From the NCBI RefSeq assembly GCF_002269505.1, contig NZ_NQKQ01000008.1:62001-126000 (forward strand): DNA of 64,000 nt. Reading direction: 5' to 3'. Shown here piece after piece: positions 47,499 through 57,654 of the stretch (the stretch's first letter is position 1; each line of letters opens with the position of its first letter). A model generated the notes under the pieces. That model worked only from the letters and a program-made list of their open reading frames with translations. It was not told where the DNA came from and did not search any database. The translations under genes were made by a program, and so were the position numbers. The DNA is from Pseudomonas fragi (GTDB lineage Bacteria > Pseudomonadota > Gammaproteobacteria > Pseudomonadales > Pseudomonadaceae).

Positions 47499-48812
47499 AT
47501 GAAAGTATTGAAAGGCCAGGACATCCTGGCACTTGGGTTTATGACTTTTGCCCTGTTCGTCGGGGCTGGCAACATCATTTTCCCGCCAATCGTGGGCCTG
47601 CAAGCCGGACCTAACGTCTGGATGGCAGCATTGGGCTTCCTGATCACTGCGGTCGGTTTGCCGGTGGTCACTGTTATCGCGCTGGCCAAAGTGGGCGGCG
47701 GGATGGATGCACTGAGCAGCCCGATCGGCAAAATCGCTGGCGGCCTGCTGGCGGCGGTGGCCTATCTGGCTGTTGGCCCGTTGTTCGCGACCCCGCGTAC
47801 CGCAACTGTGTCCTTTGAAGTCGGCCTGGCACCCTTGACTGGTGAAAGCCCGCTGGCGCTGTTCTTGTACAGCTCGGTGTACTTCCTGATCGTGTTTTTC
47901 GTTTCGCTGTATCCGGGTCGCTTGCTGGACACGGTAGGGCGTTTCCTTGCACCGTTGAAGATCATCGCGCTGGCCATCCTCGGCATTGCCGCAGTTGCCT
48001 TGCCTGCCGGTGATATCGGCGTTGCGACCCCTGAATACGTTGCCGCACCGTTCTCACAGGGCTTCATCAATGGTTACCTGACCATGGATACCCTGGGCGC
48101 TCTGGTGTTCGGCATCGTGATTGTGAACGCCATCCGCTCGCGCGGTGTTGAATCGCCCAAGTTGATTACCCGTTACGCGATCATTGCCGGTCTTATAGCC
48201 GGTGTCGGTCTGGCGCTGGTGTACATCAGCCTGTTCCGCCTGGGGGCGGGCAGCCATGAAGTGGCAGCAGGCGCAACCAATGGCGCGGCGGTACTGCACG
48301 CCTATGTTCAACATACCTTTGGTTCGTTGGGCAGCGGTTTCCTGGCGGTACTCATCGCGTTGGCCTGTCTGGTAACGGCCGTTGGCCTGACCTGTGCCTG
48401 TGCGGAATACTTCAGTACGGTTCTACCACTGTCTTACAAGACTCTGGTGATTATCCTTGCGGTGTTCTCCCTGGGCGTGTCCAACCTGGGCCTGACCCAG
48501 TTGATTGCGTTCTCCATCCCGCTGCTGACGGCCATCTACCCGCCATGCATCGTGCTGGTGGCCTTGAGCTTCTGCAAAGGCCTGTGGCATGCGCAGGCGC
48601 GGATTGTGGGCCCGGTGATGCTGGTGTCGTTCTTCTTCGGCACGATCGACGCACTCAAGGGCGCTGGTCTGGGTGACTGGATCCCGGGCCAACTGGCCAA
48701 CATGCCATTTAGCAATCAGGGCCTGGCCTGGCTGGTGCCATGCCTGGTGACTCTGGTTGGCGCATTTATTTGCGATCGCCTGTTGGGCAAGCGGGCTGAA
48801 GCCCTCGCTTGA
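47499..48812 (+). CDS. braB: Branched-chain amino acid carrier (LIVCS family)
   Basis: A 437-residue inner-membrane protein with about 12 helices, starting with the family-typical [22 protein letters not shown]. BraB/BrnQ proteins import leucine, isoleucine and valine with Na+ or H+. The ribosome binding site is weak. It is followed by a strong terminator. In P. aeruginosa the orthologue follows sucD directly; here the zeta-like gene intervenes. Confidence 0.93.
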   Translation: MKVLKGQDILALGFMTFALFVGAGNIIFPPIVGLQAGPNVWMAALGFLITAVGLPVVTVIALAKVGGGMDALSSPIGKIAGGLLAAVAYLAVGPLFATPRTATVSFEVGLAPLTGESPLALFLYSSVYFLIVFFVSLYPGRLLDTVGRFLAPLKIIALAILGIAAVALPAGDIGVATPEYVAAPFSQGFINGYLTMDTLGALVFGIVIVNAIRSRGVESPKLITRYAIIAGLIAGVGLALVYISLFRLGAGSHEVAAGATNGAAVLHAYVQHTFGSLGSGFLAVLIALACLVTAVGLTCACAEYFSTVLPLSYKTLVIILAVFSLGVSNLGLTQLIAFSIPLLTAIYPPCIVLVALSFCKGLWHAQARIVGPVMLVSFFFGTIDALKGAGLGDWIPGQLANMPFSNQGLAWLVPCLVTLVGAFICDRLLGKRAEALA

Positions 48813-48845
48813 TTATTCGGAGCGCCAAAAGCGTTACCGAATAAG

Positions 48846-48885
48846 TTAAAAAGCCCTGCATCTTATAGATGCAGGGCTTTTTTTA
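48846..48885 (+). terminator. Terminator of braB
   Basis: AAAGCCCTGCATC...GATGCAGGGCTTT, a 13-base-pair stem followed by T residues. Confidence 0.9.
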
Positions 48886-48933
48886 TGGGCGTGTCTTTAA
48901 GCGTTCAATCAATTACTTGTAACACCCAGGTAC

Positions 48934-48966
48934 AACAAAGCCCGCACTTGGCGGGCTTTGTTTTAC
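48934..48966. terminator. Terminator of the small lipoprotein gene
   Basis: CAAAGCCCGC-ACTTG-GCGGGCTTTG stem with TTTT on the plus side; it lies 17 bases beyond the stop of the minus-strand lipoprotein gene and can act for both strands. Confidence 0.8.
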
Positions 48967-48982
48967 ATCGCAGAAAGTCGTG

Positions 48983-49243
48983 TTACTTGCTTTCTGGAGT
49001 TGCCACTGGCGCCGCAGGTGCTGCTTCTTTAGCCGCTGCAGCGTTAGATTCAGCCTGGGCTTTAGCCGCTTCAGCGTTCTCTTTTGCAGCGTCGTTCACT
49101 TTATCCTGCGCTTCGCTCATTTTCTCTTGAGCTTGCTCGGAGTGTTGAGCAGCGTCCTGGGCTTTGTCTTCGGATTTTTTATCGCAGGCAGCCAGGCCAA
49201 GCGAAGCAGCCAGCATCAAGGCAACAGCAAAAGTATTACGCAT
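48983..49243 (-). CDS. Small Ala/Lys-rich lipoprotein
   Basis: An 86-residue protein. ATG 49243 has AAGGAG nine bases upstream. Signal MRNTFAVALMLAASLGLAAC ends in the lipobox LAAC (Cys20). The mature part (KKSEDKAQDAAQHSEQAQE...) is a heptad-like helix rich in Ala, Lys, Glu and Gln, resembling small stress-associated periplasmic helices such as YjfN/LEA-like proteins. Function is unknown; an envelope stress or spacer role is possible. Divergent from htpG. Confidence 0.85.
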   Translation of the reverse strand: MRNTFAVALMLAASLGLAACDKKSEDKAQDAAQHSEQAQEKMSEAQDKVNDAAKENAEAAKAQAESNAAAAKEAAPAAPVATPESK

Positions 49244-49381
49244 GGGGTGTTTCTCCTTATGAGTAGATCTACGGGGCGTTTGAGCATGGGCCGATGGCTT
49301 AAGTTCCATGCCCGAACACATATATAAGTAAAGCAGTGCGGACCGAAACTATTGGTAAAAAACTTGGGGAGTCCTTCACCC

Positions 49382-49409
49382 CTTGAAATTTGCAGCACTG
49401 GCCCCAACT
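49382..49409 (+). promoter_or_regulatory. Sigma-32 heat-shock promoter of htpG
   Basis: CTTGAAA (49382-49388), 13 bases, CCCCAACT (49402-49409), close to the RpoH consensus CTTGAAA-N11-16-CCCCATNT. It gives a leader of about 60 bases to the htpG ATG. Confidence 0.8.
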
Positions 49410-49475
49410 TTCATCACATCCCGCCGCCAACCCACTAGGGCGTGGCTCATGCCATCCAATCGGAGTTTGATAACA

Positions 49476-51380
49476 ATGAGCGTGGAAACTCAAAAAGAAA
49501 CCCTGGGCTTCCAGACCGAGGTCAAGCAACTGCTACACCTCATGATCCATTCGCTGTACTCCAACAAGGAAATCTTCCTTCGCGAATTGATCTCGAACGC
49601 CTCTGATGCTGTCGACAAATTACGTTTTGAAGCACTGTCCAAGCCAGATCTGCTGGAGGGCGGTGCCGAGCTTAAAATCCGTGTGAGCTTCGACAAGGAC
49701 GCCAACACCGTCACTCTCGAAGACAACGGTATCGGCATGAACCGTGACGACGTGATCACCCACCTGGGTACGATCGCCAAGTCCGGCACTGCCGACTTCA
49801 TGAAAAACCTCACCGGCGACCAGAAAAAAGATTCGCACCTGATCGGTCAATTTGGTGTGGGCTTCTACTCGGCCTTTATCGTTGCCGACAAGGTTGACGT
49901 GTACAGCCGCCGTGCCGGTACTCCGGCAAGCGAAGGCGTACATTGGTCTTCTAAGGGCGAGGGCGAGTTTGAAGTGGCCACCGTCGAGAAGGCCGACCGC
50001 GGTACCAAGATCGTGCTGCACCTCAAGCCCGGCGAATCCGAATTCGCTGATGGCTGGCGCCTGCGCAACATCATCAAGAAGTACTCCGACCATATCGCCT
50101 TGCCGATCGAGCTGCCTAAAGAGCAGACCGTTGCCGAAGGCGAAGAGGCACCTGCACTGGAATGGGAAACCGTTAACCGTGCCAGTGCCCTGTGGACCCG
50201 TCCTCGCACTGAAGTAAAGGACGAGGAATACCAGGAGTTCTACAAGCACATTGCCCACGACTACGAGAACCCGCTGGCCTGGAGCCACAACAAGGTTGAA
50301 GGCAAGCTTGAATACAGCTCCCTGCTCTACGTGCCGGCCCGTGCACCGTTCGATCTGTACCAGCGTGAAGCGCCTAAAGGCCTGAAGCTGTATGTACAGC
50401 GCGTGTTCGTGATGGATCAGGCTGAGTCATTCCTGCCTCTGTACCTGCGATTCATCAAAGGCGTGATCGACTCCAACGACCTGTCGCTGAACGTGTCGCG
50501 GGAAATCCTGCAGAAAGACCCGATCATCGACTCGATGAAGACGGCGTTGACCAAGCGTGTACTCGACATGCTGGAAAAACTGGCGAAGAACGAGCCTGAG
50601 AAATACCAGGGCTTCTGGAAAAACTTCGGTCAGGTCATGAAAGAAGGTCCGGCTGAAGATTTCGCCAACAAGGAAAAAATCGCCGGTCTGCTGCGTTTTG
50701 CTTCGACCCACGGTGACGACGGTGAGCAAAACGTTTCGCTGACCGACTACCTGGCCCGCGCCAAAGAAGGCCAGGACAAGATTTACTACCTGACCGGCGA
50801 AACCTACGCTCAGGTTAAAAACAGCCCGCACCTCGAAGTCTTCCGCAAGAAAGGCATCGAAGTCCTGCTGCTGACCGACCGCATCGACGAGTGGCTGATG
50901 AGCTACCTCAGCGATTTCGACGGCAAGAGCTTTGTCGACGTGGCCCGTGGCGACCTCGATCTGGGCAACCTGGACTCGGAAGAGGACAAGAAAGCCGCAG
51001 AAGAAGTGGCCAAGGCCAAAGAAGGTCTGGTTGAGCGAATCAAGGCTGCCTTGGGCGAGAGCGTCAGCGAAGTTCGCGTATCGCATCGTCTGACTGACTC
51101 CCCGGCGATTCTGGCCATTGGTGAGCAGGATCTGGGCATGCAAATGCGTCAGATCCTCGAAGCCAGCGGTCAGAAAGTGCCTGAGTCCAAGCCTATCTTC
51201 GAGTTCAACCCGGCTCACCCGCTGATCGAGAAACTCGATGCGGAGCAGAGCGAAGAGCGTTTTGGCGACCTGTCGCACATCCTCTTCGACCAGGCAGCCC
51301 TGGCAGCCGGCGACAGCTTGAAAGACCCTGCGGCCTATGTCCGTCGGCTAAACAAATTGTTAGTAGAGTTGTCGGTCTAA
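49476..51380 (+). CDS. htpG: Chaperone HtpG (bacterial Hsp90)
   Basis: A 634-residue ATP-dependent chaperone. ATG 49476 (CGGAG upstream) gives [20 protein letters not shown], the conserved N-terminus; an upstream in-frame frame to 49383 overlaps the promoter. GHKL ATP-site motifs: [28 protein letters not shown] and [17 protein letters not shown]. Middle and C-terminal dimerisation domains are complete. It remodels client proteins with DnaK under stress. Confidence 0.96.
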   Translation: MSVETQKETLGFQTEVKQLLHLMIHSLYSNKEIFLRELISNASDAVDKLRFEALSKPDLLEGGAELKIRVSFDKDANTVTLEDNGIGMNRDDVITHLGTIAKSGTADFMKNLTGDQKKDSHLIGQFGVGFYSAFIVADKVDVYSRRAGTPASEGVHWSSKGEGEFEVATVEKADRGTKIVLHLKPGESEFADGWRLRNIIKKYSDHIALPIELPKEQTVAEGEEAPALEWETVNRASALWTRPRTEVKDEEYQEFYKHIAHDYENPLAWSHNKVEGKLEYSSLLYVPARAPFDLYQREAPKGLKLYVQRVFVMDQAESFLPLYLRFIKGVIDSNDLSLNVSREILQKDPIIDSMKTALTKRVLDMLEKLAKNEPEKYQGFWKNFGQVMKEGPAEDFANKEKIAGLLRFASTHGDDGEQNVSLTDYLARAKEGQDKIYYLTGETYAQVKNSPHLEVFRKKGIEVLLLTDRIDEWLMSYLSDFDGKSFVDVARGDLDLGNLDSEEDKKAAEEVAKAKEGLVERIKAALGESVSEVRVSHRLTDSPAILAIGEQDLGMQMRQILEASGQKVPESKPIFEFNPAHPLIEKLDAEQSEERFGDLSHILFDQAALAAGDSLKDPAAYVRRLNKLLVELSV

Positions 51381-51390
51381 CCGCGCTATA

Positions 51391-51418
51391 AAAACCCGCT
51401 TCGGCGGGTTTTTTTTGT
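51391..51418 (+). terminator. Terminator of htpG
   Basis: AAACCCGC-TTCG-GCGGGTTT stem followed by seven T residues. Confidence 0.9.
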
Positions 51419-51438
51419 TTTGCATTCAGGAGTTTTTG

Positions 51439-52167
51439 ATGAAATCCATTTCGGTCAGCTCTGTGGCTTATCAAATCGACGGCCAACCTTACGAAGGTCG
51501 TCTGGCCTTTGACCCGAGCCGGGAAGACCCGTTGCCGGGGTTGCTGATGGCGCCCAACTGGATGGGCATCAGCGCAGGTGCCGAAGAGATCGCCAAGTCA
51601 GTGGCAGAGCAGGGATATGTGGTATTGATCGCCGATTTGTACGGGCAGGGCACTCGTCCCTCCGACGCTGACCAGGCCGGTGCGGCAATGATGCCGCTGA
51701 AAAATGACCGGGCCTTGCTGCGCAAGCGCATGTGGGCAGCTTATGACGCGCTGAAAAATCAGGGGCTGGCCCAGGTCGACAGCACCAAGCTGGCAACTTT
51801 CGGTTTCTGTTTTGGCGGCTGCTGTTCGCTGGAGCTGGCGCGCAGCGGTGCACCGCTACAAGCGGCAGTGTCGTTCCATGGCACGCTGGATACGCCGAAT
51901 CCGATTGATGCCCAGAGCATCAAGGGTTCGATACTGGTGCTGCATGGCGCGTCTGATCCCTTGGTGCCAAACGAGCAGCTGCCGGCGTTTGAGGCCGAGA
52001 TGAATGCCGCAGGCGTGGACTGGCAACTGACCAGCTACGGCGGTGCAGTGCATTCATTCACCGACCCCCATGCCAACGTGCCGGGCAAGATGATGTACGA
52101 CGCCAAAACTGCGGGTCGGGCGTTTACCGCCATGCATAATCTGCTGGATGAAGTGTTTCGCGATTAA
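51439..52167 (+). CDS. Dienelactone hydrolase family protein
   Basis: A 242-residue alpha/beta-hydrolase starting at ATG 51439 (AGGAG upstream). The nucleophile is Cys124 in FGFCFGGCC, typical of dienelactone hydrolases; Asp is in HGASDPLVPN and His in GAVHSFTDP. Classic members open dienelactones in chlorocatechol degradation, but no aromatic genes adjoin it here, so the natural substrate is open. Located after htpG but beyond a strong terminator. Confidence 0.9.
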   Translation: MKSISVSSVAYQIDGQPYEGRLAFDPSREDPLPGLLMAPNWMGISAGAEEIAKSVAEQGYVVLIADLYGQGTRPSDADQAGAAMMPLKNDRALLRKRMWAAYDALKNQGLAQVDSTKLATFGFCFGGCCSLELARSGAPLQAAVSFHGTLDTPNPIDAQSIKGSILVLHGASDPLVPNEQLPAFEAEMNAAGVDWQLTSYGGAVHSFTDPHANVPGKMMYDAKTAGRAFTAMHNLLDEVFRD

Positions 52168-52174
52168 AAGCCAA

Positions 52175-52269
52175 AGCCCCTCACCCTAACCCTCTCCCGG
52201 AGGGAGAGGGGACTAAAAGCACATCTGCGCAACGCCACCAATCGGCTCCCTCTCCCTTTGGGTGAGGGC
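52175..52269. repeat. REPIN-type repeat (CCCTCTCCCGGAGGGAGAGG family), copy 2
   Basis: CCCTCACCCTAACCCTCTCCCGGAGGGAGAGG at the left and GGCTCCCTCTCCCTTTGGGTGAGGG at the right, spacer GACTAAAAGCACATCTGCGCAACGCC, all parallel to copy 1. Confidence 0.85.
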
Positions 52270-52276
52270 CAAAGGT

Positions 52277-53617
52277 TTACGCGGAGCGTTCCATCACTTC
52301 GCTCACCGTCAAATCCCGCATCAACAGCGCATATTTCAGGTCCACCTGCTCGGGGATCGGCAAGTAAACCGTATGCCCGTCACCGGGTGCCACCTGGGTC
52401 GGTAAACCTGCGCTGTTGAGCAAGCGCTCCAGGTCAAAGTGGTAGTTGCCGTGGGGCGTCATCAGTTCCAGATGATCGCCCAGAGCAAAACGGTTTTTCA
52501 CTTTGACCTCGGCCAGACCGTTGCGCCGCTCACCGGTCAACTCCCCGACAAACTGCTGACGGTGCGACAACGAACTGCCGTGCAGGTAGTTCTGGTATTC
52601 ATCGTGTACATGGCGGCGCAAGAACCCTTCGGTATAACCGCGCTGGGCCAGGGACTCCAGATCAGTCATCAGGCTGCGGTCGAATTCACGGCCTGCCACC
52701 GCATCATCGATTGCCTTGCGATATACCTGAGTGGCCCGAGCGCAGTAAAAGTGCGACTTGGTGCGGCCCTCGATCTTCAGCGAGTGCACGCCCATTTCCG
52801 CCAGCCGGCCCACATGCTGCACAGCGCGCAGATCCTTGGAGTTCATGATGTATGTGCCGTGTTCGTCCTCGAACGCGGTCATCGGTTCGTCGGCACGGTT
52901 GGCCTCGTTCAGCACAAACACTTCGTCAGTCGGTGCGCCCACGCCCAGGGTCGGCTCGACCACGTTGACGATATTGCCCAGCTCGTTTTCCGTGCCCGGT
53001 CTGGCGTCGTATTTCCAGCGGCAGGCATTGGTGCAACTGCCCTGGTTGGCATCGCGCTTGTTCATGTAGCCCGACAACAGGCAGCGTCCGGAGTAGGCCA
53101 TGCACAATGCACCATGGACGAAAATCTCAAGCTCCATGTCAGGTACTTGCTGACGGATCTCTTCGATTTCTTCCAGCGACAGCTCGCGCGACAGGATGAT
53201 TCGGCTCAGGCCTTGCTGGCGCCAGAATTCAACACTGGCCCAGTTCACGGTATTGGCCTGCACCGACAAGTGAATCGGCACATGGGGGAAGTTTTTGCGC
53301 ACCAGCATGATCAGGCCCGGGTCGGACATGATCAGCGCATCCGGGTTCATGGCTATGACAGGTTCCAGGTCCTTGAGGAAGGTGCGCAACTTGGCATTGT
53401 GCGGGGCAATATTGACCACCACGTAGAAGCGCTTGCCCTGAGCCTGGGCTTCTTTTATGCCAATCGCCAGATTGGCGTGGTCGAATTCGTTGTTGCGCAC
53501 CCGCAAGCTGTAGCGCGGTTGACCTGCGTATACCGCGTCAGCGCCATAAGCAAAGGCGTAACGCATGTTTTTCAGGGTGCCGGCAGGGGCGAGAAGTTCG
53601 GGCGGGGCAAGGCGCAT
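52277..53617 (-). CDS. trhP: U32-family tRNA hydroxylation protein TrhP (YegQ)
   Basis: A 446-residue protein annotated in older databases as peptidase U32. Signature: ELEIFVHGALCMAYSGRCLLSGYMNKRDANQGSCTNACRWKY, with Cys residues able to hold an iron-sulphur cluster. TrhP forms 5-hydroxyuridine at tRNA position 34, from prephenate-derived chemistry, in E. coli. N-terminal ELLAPAGTLKNMRYAFAYGADAVYAG is typical. Monocistronic by position. Confidence 0.92.
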   Translation of the reverse strand: MRLAPPELLAPAGTLKNMRYAFAYGADAVYAGQPRYSLRVRNNEFDHANLAIGIKEAQAQGKRFYVVVNIAPHNAKLRTFLKDLEPVIAMNPDALIMSDPGLIMLVRKNFPHVPIHLSVQANTVNWASVEFWRQQGLSRIILSRELSLEEIEEIRQQVPDMELEIFVHGALCMAYSGRCLLSGYMNKRDANQGSCTNACRWKYDARPGTENELGNIVNVVEPTLGVGAPTDEVFVLNEANRADEPMTAFEDEHGTYIMNSKDLRAVQHVGRLAEMGVHSLKIEGRTKSHFYCARATQVYRKAIDDAVAGREFDRSLMTDLESLAQRGYTEGFLRRHVHDEYQNYLHGSSLSHRQQFVGELTGERRNGLAEVKVKNRFALGDHLELMTPHGNYHFDLERLLNSAGLPTQVAPGDGHTVYLPIPEQVDLKYALLMRDLTVSEVMERSA

Positions 53618-53668
53618 AGTCGGTTCGTTCGCAAAAAGGCGCGATGGTAGTCGAGCCTTGATGCACGA

Positions 53669-54622
53669 TTATTGATCCAGGTCAGCAGCGGCCAGCTTGG
53701 GGCTTGAGGCTTCACGCTTTCTTGGCCACGTCAGCATGACGATGCCCGCAACCACGATCAGGCCGCCGATAATCTGCCCGCGGCTGAGCAACTGATCCAG
53801 GATCAGCCAGCCAAACAGCAGGCTGGCGACTGGCTCGACGTTCATGACCGGCGCATTGCGGGCCATGTCCAGGCGCGTCATGCAGATAAACAACAGGCAG
53901 AAGCCCAGCCCGTAGAGCGCCACCAGGCAGGCCAGGGCGGTCCAGCCGGTAGACGAGGAGGGCAGCGCCACCCCGCCCGGCAACACGCCGCTGAACCCGG
54001 CCAGCGCTGCGGCACTGAACACAATCAACATGGTCAGCATGCTGCGGACCGTGCCGCGCAGGCTTGAGAGCTTGTGATCGGTGATCCACAGCGCACAGGC
54101 AAACACGCAAGCGGCAGCAAAGCCGAAGAGGATGCCTTCGAGCCACTGTGCCTCGGTGGAGGCCTGGCTGGACAGCCGTTCGGGCACGTCGAGGGCAAAC
54201 ACCAGGCCGCACATGATCACCCCCATCAGCAGTGCCGCCCGCAGGGTGGGTGCCGCACCGCCCAGGGCCCAGGTCAGCAGTACCAGAAGGATCGGCGCCA
54301 TATTGCCGATCAACAATGCCAGGGCCACGGGGATGCGGGCCACGGCTGAATAAATGCAGAAGCTCTGTGCTGCGATCAGCAATCCCAACAGCAATTGCCA
54401 ACGCCAGTTGGCGGGGGTCAGGCGGGGCCGTTCACGTTGCCACAGCACCAGGCCGGTAAGCACAAGAAGGGTGACCCCGGCGCGGCACAAAATGGCCAGT
54501 AGCAGGCCGGTATCGTGATCGAAGGCAATGCGCGCGGCGATGTGGTTGCCGGCGAATGCGCAGGCCAGCAGTACCAGAATCAACACTGCGACATGGCGGG
54601 GGAACAACGCAGGAGCAGACAT
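53669..54622 (-). CDS. DMT-superfamily transporter (EamA repeats)
   Basis: A 317-residue membrane protein with about ten helices in two EamA repeats (about 14-145 and 165-295). ATG 54622 is preceded by AAGGAGG; a TTG two codons upstream is an alternative. Conserved end of the first repeat: ARIPVALALLIGNMAPILLVLL. Substrates of this family include amino acids and metabolites for export and cannot be predicted. The C-terminus ends in a short polar tail. Confidence 0.88.
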   Translation of the reverse strand: MSAPALFPRHVAVLILVLLACAFAGNHIAARIAFDHDTGLLLAILCRAGVTLLVLTGLVLWQRERPRLTPANWRWQLLLGLLIAAQSFCIYSAVARIPVALALLIGNMAPILLVLLTWALGGAAPTLRAALLMGVIMCGLVFALDVPERLSSQASTEAQWLEGILFGFAAACVFACALWITDHKLSSLRGTVRSMLTMLIVFSAAALAGFSGVLPGGVALPSSSTGWTALACLVALYGLGFCLLFICMTRLDMARNAPVMNVEPVASLLFGWLILDQLLSRGQIIGGLIVVAGIVMLTWPRKREASSPKLAAADLDQ

Positions 54623-54675
54623 AAGCAACCAGCCTCCTTGGCTGGAAAAATACCGATGGTATCGGCGAACAATCT

Positions 54676-54733
54676 GTAGTCGCTGCCGCAGGCTGCGAGC
54701 TCTTAAAAGCTCGCAGCCTGCGGCAGCGACTAC
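54676..54733. repeat. REPIN-type inverted repeat (GTAGTCGCTGCCG family), copy 5
   Basis: GTAGTCGCTGCCGCAGGCTGCGAGCT and its exact inverse meet at a TTAA centre: the most compact copy, a single 58-base hairpin. Confidence 0.9.
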
Positions 54734-54751
54734 GAGTTTGCGCGGGGGGAG

Positions 54752-56032
54752 TTACAGCACCAGGCTTGGCAGCCACAACGAGATGGCCGGCACGTAGGTC
54801 ACCAGCATCAGCACCATAAACAGCGCCAGGTAGAACGGCAGCAGCGCTTTAACCGTGTTCTCGATCGTTACCTTGCCCACCGCAGCGCCGACAAACAGCA
54901 CCGCGCCCACCGGCGGAGTGATCAGGCCGATCCCCAGGTTGACCAGCATGATCATGCCAAAATGCACCGGGTCAACGCCTATACCGATAATCACCGGCAA
55001 CAGGATCGGAGTGAGGATCAGGATCAACGGCGCCATGTCCATCACCGTGCCCAGCAGCAGCAACATGACGTTGATGCACATCAGGATCACGTAGCGGTTA
55101 TCCGACAGGGTCAGGAACGCGGTGGTGATCTTCATCGGGATTTCCATCAGCGTCAGGATGTAACCGAAGCTGGCAGCAAAACCGATCAGGATCATCACGA
55201 TGGAAATGGTCCGTACCGCCCGATGCATCAGCTTGGGCAGGTCGCGCCACTTGTAGTCGCGATAAATGAACATGGTAACGAAGAACGACCACACCACCGC
55301 GACCGCCGCCGACTCGGTTGCAGTGAAGACGCCAGTGAGGATGCCGCCAAGGATGATGACCATGGCCATCAGGCCCCACATTGCTTCACCGGCGATTTTC
55401 AGCGCCTGGCGCAGCGGGATGACTTCGCCCTTGGGGTAGTTGCGCTTGCGCGCAAAGATCATGCACAGGCCCATCATCACGGCGCTGAGCAACAGGCCCG
55501 GCATGATCCCGGCCATAAACAGCGAAGCGATTGATACCGTGCCGCCCGCTGCCAGCGAGTACAGCACCGAGTTGTGGCTGGGCGGCGTGAGCAAAGCCTG
55601 TACCGAGCCGCTGACAGTGACCGCCGTGGAGAACTCGCGCGGGTAACCGGCGCGTTCCATTTCCGGAATCAGCACCGAGCCGACAGACGCGGTGTCAGCC
55701 ACCGAGGAGCCGGAAATGGCGCCAAAGAAGGTCGAGGCGACGATATTGACCAGCGACAGACCGCCGCGGACAAAACCCACCAGCACTCCAGCGAAGGCGA
55801 CCAGCCGGCGCGACATGCCCCCTTCGGCCATGATCGCCCCGGCCAGGACAAAAAACGGGATCGCCAGCAGCGAGAACTTGTTAACCCCGCCAGCCACTTG
55901 AATCATCAGTGCATCGAACGGGATATCAATCCACCAGGCGCCGACCAGTGCCGACAGACCCAGCGCGTAGGCGACCGGCATGCCGAGCAGGATCAGGGCG
56001 ATAAAACTGCCCAACAGTACGAAAGCGTCCAT
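54752..56032 (-). CDS. TRAP transporter large permease (DctM-like)
   Basis: A 426-residue integral membrane protein with about 12 helices. DctM-family motifs: FFVLAGAIMAEGGMSRRLVAFA and GAISGSSVADTASVGSVLIPEM, and the later LITPPVGAVLFVGAAVGKV. It translocates solute delivered by the binding protein using a sodium gradient. It starts immediately after the DctQ stop. Confidence 0.93.
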   Translation of the reverse strand: MDAFVLLGSFIALILLGMPVAYALGLSALVGAWWIDIPFDALMIQVAGGVNKFSLLAIPFFVLAGAIMAEGGMSRRLVAFAGVLVGFVRGGLSLVNIVASTFFGAISGSSVADTASVGSVLIPEMERAGYPREFSTAVTVSGSVQALLTPPSHNSVLYSLAAGGTVSIASLFMAGIMPGLLLSAVMMGLCMIFARKRNYPKGEVIPLRQALKIAGEAMWGLMAMVIILGGILTGVFTATESAAVAVVWSFFVTMFIYRDYKWRDLPKLMHRAVRTISIVMILIGFAASFGYILTLMEIPMKITTAFLTLSDNRYVILMCINVMLLLLGTVMDMAPLILILTPILLPVIIGIGVDPVHFGMIMLVNLGIGLITPPVGAVLFVGAAVGKVTIENTVKALLPFYLALFMVLMLVTYVPAISLWLPSLVL

Positions 56033-56560
56033 TTATACGGCCTCTTCGCTGGCTTCTACAATGTCGAACCGCACGGCACGGCGGTGGCTTTGGTCACCCA
56101 GGAAGAGTTTTTCCAGGACGAAGATCAGGGTCACGATGCCGCCCAGTGGGATTGGCAGATAGGAGATGCCTACGCGCAAGCTCGGCATTTCGCCAAGAAA
56201 CTGGTTCCAGGTGGTCGCGCACAGTTTGAAGCCCTTGACCGTCATAAACAGGCAGACGATGACCATCAGGATTTGCACCAGCACTGCGGCCAGTTTGCGG
56301 ATATGGGCCGGCATGCGCTCGACCGCCATCGCCACGGCCATATGGGCACCGGCACGGTAACTGGCGGCTGCGCCAAAGAAGGTAAACACCACCATCAGCA
56401 GGATGGCCGTGGGCTCGGGCCAGCTTGAGCCGCTGCCCAGCACGTAGCGGGCAAAAATGCCCCAGGGGATGATCAGGGTCATGGTCAGCACCGACAAACC
56501 GGCGATCCCGATGCAGGCCCTGTACAGCAAGTCATTAAAGCGCAGTACGGTATTTTTCAT
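56033..56560 (-). CDS. TRAP transporter small permease (DctQ-like)
   Basis: A 175-residue protein with four membrane helices, starting at ATG 56560. FARYVLGSGSSWPEPTAILLMVVFTFFGAAASYRAGAH matches the DctQ family core (split here only for length). It is adjacent to the large permease without a gap, and both form the membrane unit of a tripartite importer for a sugar acid. Confidence 0.9.
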   Translation of the reverse strand: MKNTVLRFNDLLYRACIGIAGLSVLTMTLIIPWGIFARYVLGSGSSWPEPTAILLMVVFTFFGAAASYRAGAHMAVAMAVERMPAHIRKLAAVLVQILMVIVCLFMTVKGFKLCATTWNQFLGEMPSLRVGISYLPIPLGGIVTLIFVLEKLFLGDQSHRRAVRFDIVEASEEAV

Positions 56561-56621
56561 GGGGCTCACCACTACGCGGCAAACGGGCTTGCGCCCGTTG
56601 CGGCGGCGTTGTCGGACTGGC

Positions 56622-57605
56622 TTATTGGACGGCTTCGATGCGCGAGATCAGGTCTTTGTAGTTGGCACCGTACTTGTCGCGAACCGGCTGGGTGGCGTCG
56701 TAGAAGGCTTTTTTCTGCTCCGGGGTGAGGGTGATGAATTCCACGCCTGCGGCCTTGAGCTTGGTTTCGCTCTCGGCGGATTTCTTGTCCCAGATCACCC
56801 GTTCTTCCATCTGCGCTTCACGGGCCAGTTTTTGCACCAGGGCTTGCTGATCCGGGCTGAGCTTGGCCCAGGTGGTCTTGGCGATCACGATGGGCTCGGG
56901 GAGGATCAGGTGGTCGGTCCAGGTGAAGTACTTGGCGTTCTGGTAGTGGTTGTGTTCAAGGAAGGTTGGCGGGTTATTCTCTGCACCATCGATCACGCCG
57001 GTCTGCAGGGCGCTGAAAATCTCGCCGGTGGCCATGGCGATGCCGTTGCCACCCATGTCGTTGATGGTGTCGATAAACACTGGGTTGCCTTGTACGCGGA
57101 TTTTCATGCCTTTGAGGTCGGCCATCTCACGTACCGGTTTTTTCGTGTACAGGTTGCGCGTGCCGCCATCCATCCAGGCCAGGGCGACCATGTTGAAGTC
57201 GGAATTGCTGATCTTGTCGAGCATCTCCTGGCCGATTTCACCGTCGATGATCTTGCGCATATGGGCCTGGTCGCGGAACACGAACGGCAAGTTGAATGCA
57301 TTGGTTTCCGGCACCACCGGGCCGAGGATGCCGAGGCTGACCCGGGTCATCTGCACAGCGCCGGACTGCAATTGCTCGACCACTTCTTTCTCGGAGCCCA
57401 ATACGCCACCGGCAAACATCTTGAAGGAAATATCGCCGTTGCTTTGTTCCTGAAGTTTTTTGCCCATGTCCTGTTCAGCGACTACCGGCGGATAGCCTGT
57501 GGGGTGAACCTCGGCGAACTTGATCTTGATTTCGGCCTGGGCCACGCCTGAGAGGCAGAAGGCCAGAGGGAGTGCAGCAATCAGCAGGGTGCGTTTGAAA
57601 TCCAT
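56622..57605 (-). CDS. TRAP transporter substrate-binding protein (DctP-like), probable uronate binder
   Basis: A 327-residue periplasmic protein. ATG 57605 has GGAG at 57611-57615 (complement). Signal cleaved after GVAQA. DctP-family features include the conserved carboxylate-binding Arg region (MKIRVQGNPVF) and VIDGAENNPPTFLEHNHYQ. Its neighbours (uronate dehydrogenase, lactonase) make galacturonate or glucuronate the likely ligand. A CA-rich motif lies just upstream of the ribosome binding site. Confidence 0.92.
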   Translation of the reverse strand: MDFKRTLLIAALPLAFCLSGVAQAEIKIKFAEVHPTGYPPVVAEQDMGKKLQEQSNGDISFKMFAGGVLGSEKEVVEQLQSGAVQMTRVSLGILGPVVPETNAFNLPFVFRDQAHMRKIIDGEIGQEMLDKISNSDFNMVALAWMDGGTRNLYTKKPVREMADLKGMKIRVQGNPVFIDTINDMGGNGIAMATGEIFSALQTGVIDGAENNPPTFLEHNHYQNAKYFTWTDHLILPEPIVIAKTTWAKLSPDQQALVQKLAREAQMEERVIWDKKSAESETKLKAAGVEFITLTPEQKKAFYDATQPVRDKYGANYKDLISRIEAVQ

Positions 57606-57615
57606 GGGTCACTCC

Positions 57616-57636
57616 AAATATTGTTTTTGTTATTTC
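57616..57636 (-). promoter_or_regulatory. CA-type (Hfq/Crc) motif ahead of the TRAP binding protein
   Basis: On the coding strand AATAACAAAAACAA (57634-57621) contains AATAACAA and fits AANAANAA, placed directly before the GGAG ribosome binding site. Confidence 0.55.
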
Positions 57637-57654
57637 AAGGTGTTGGATCAATTG

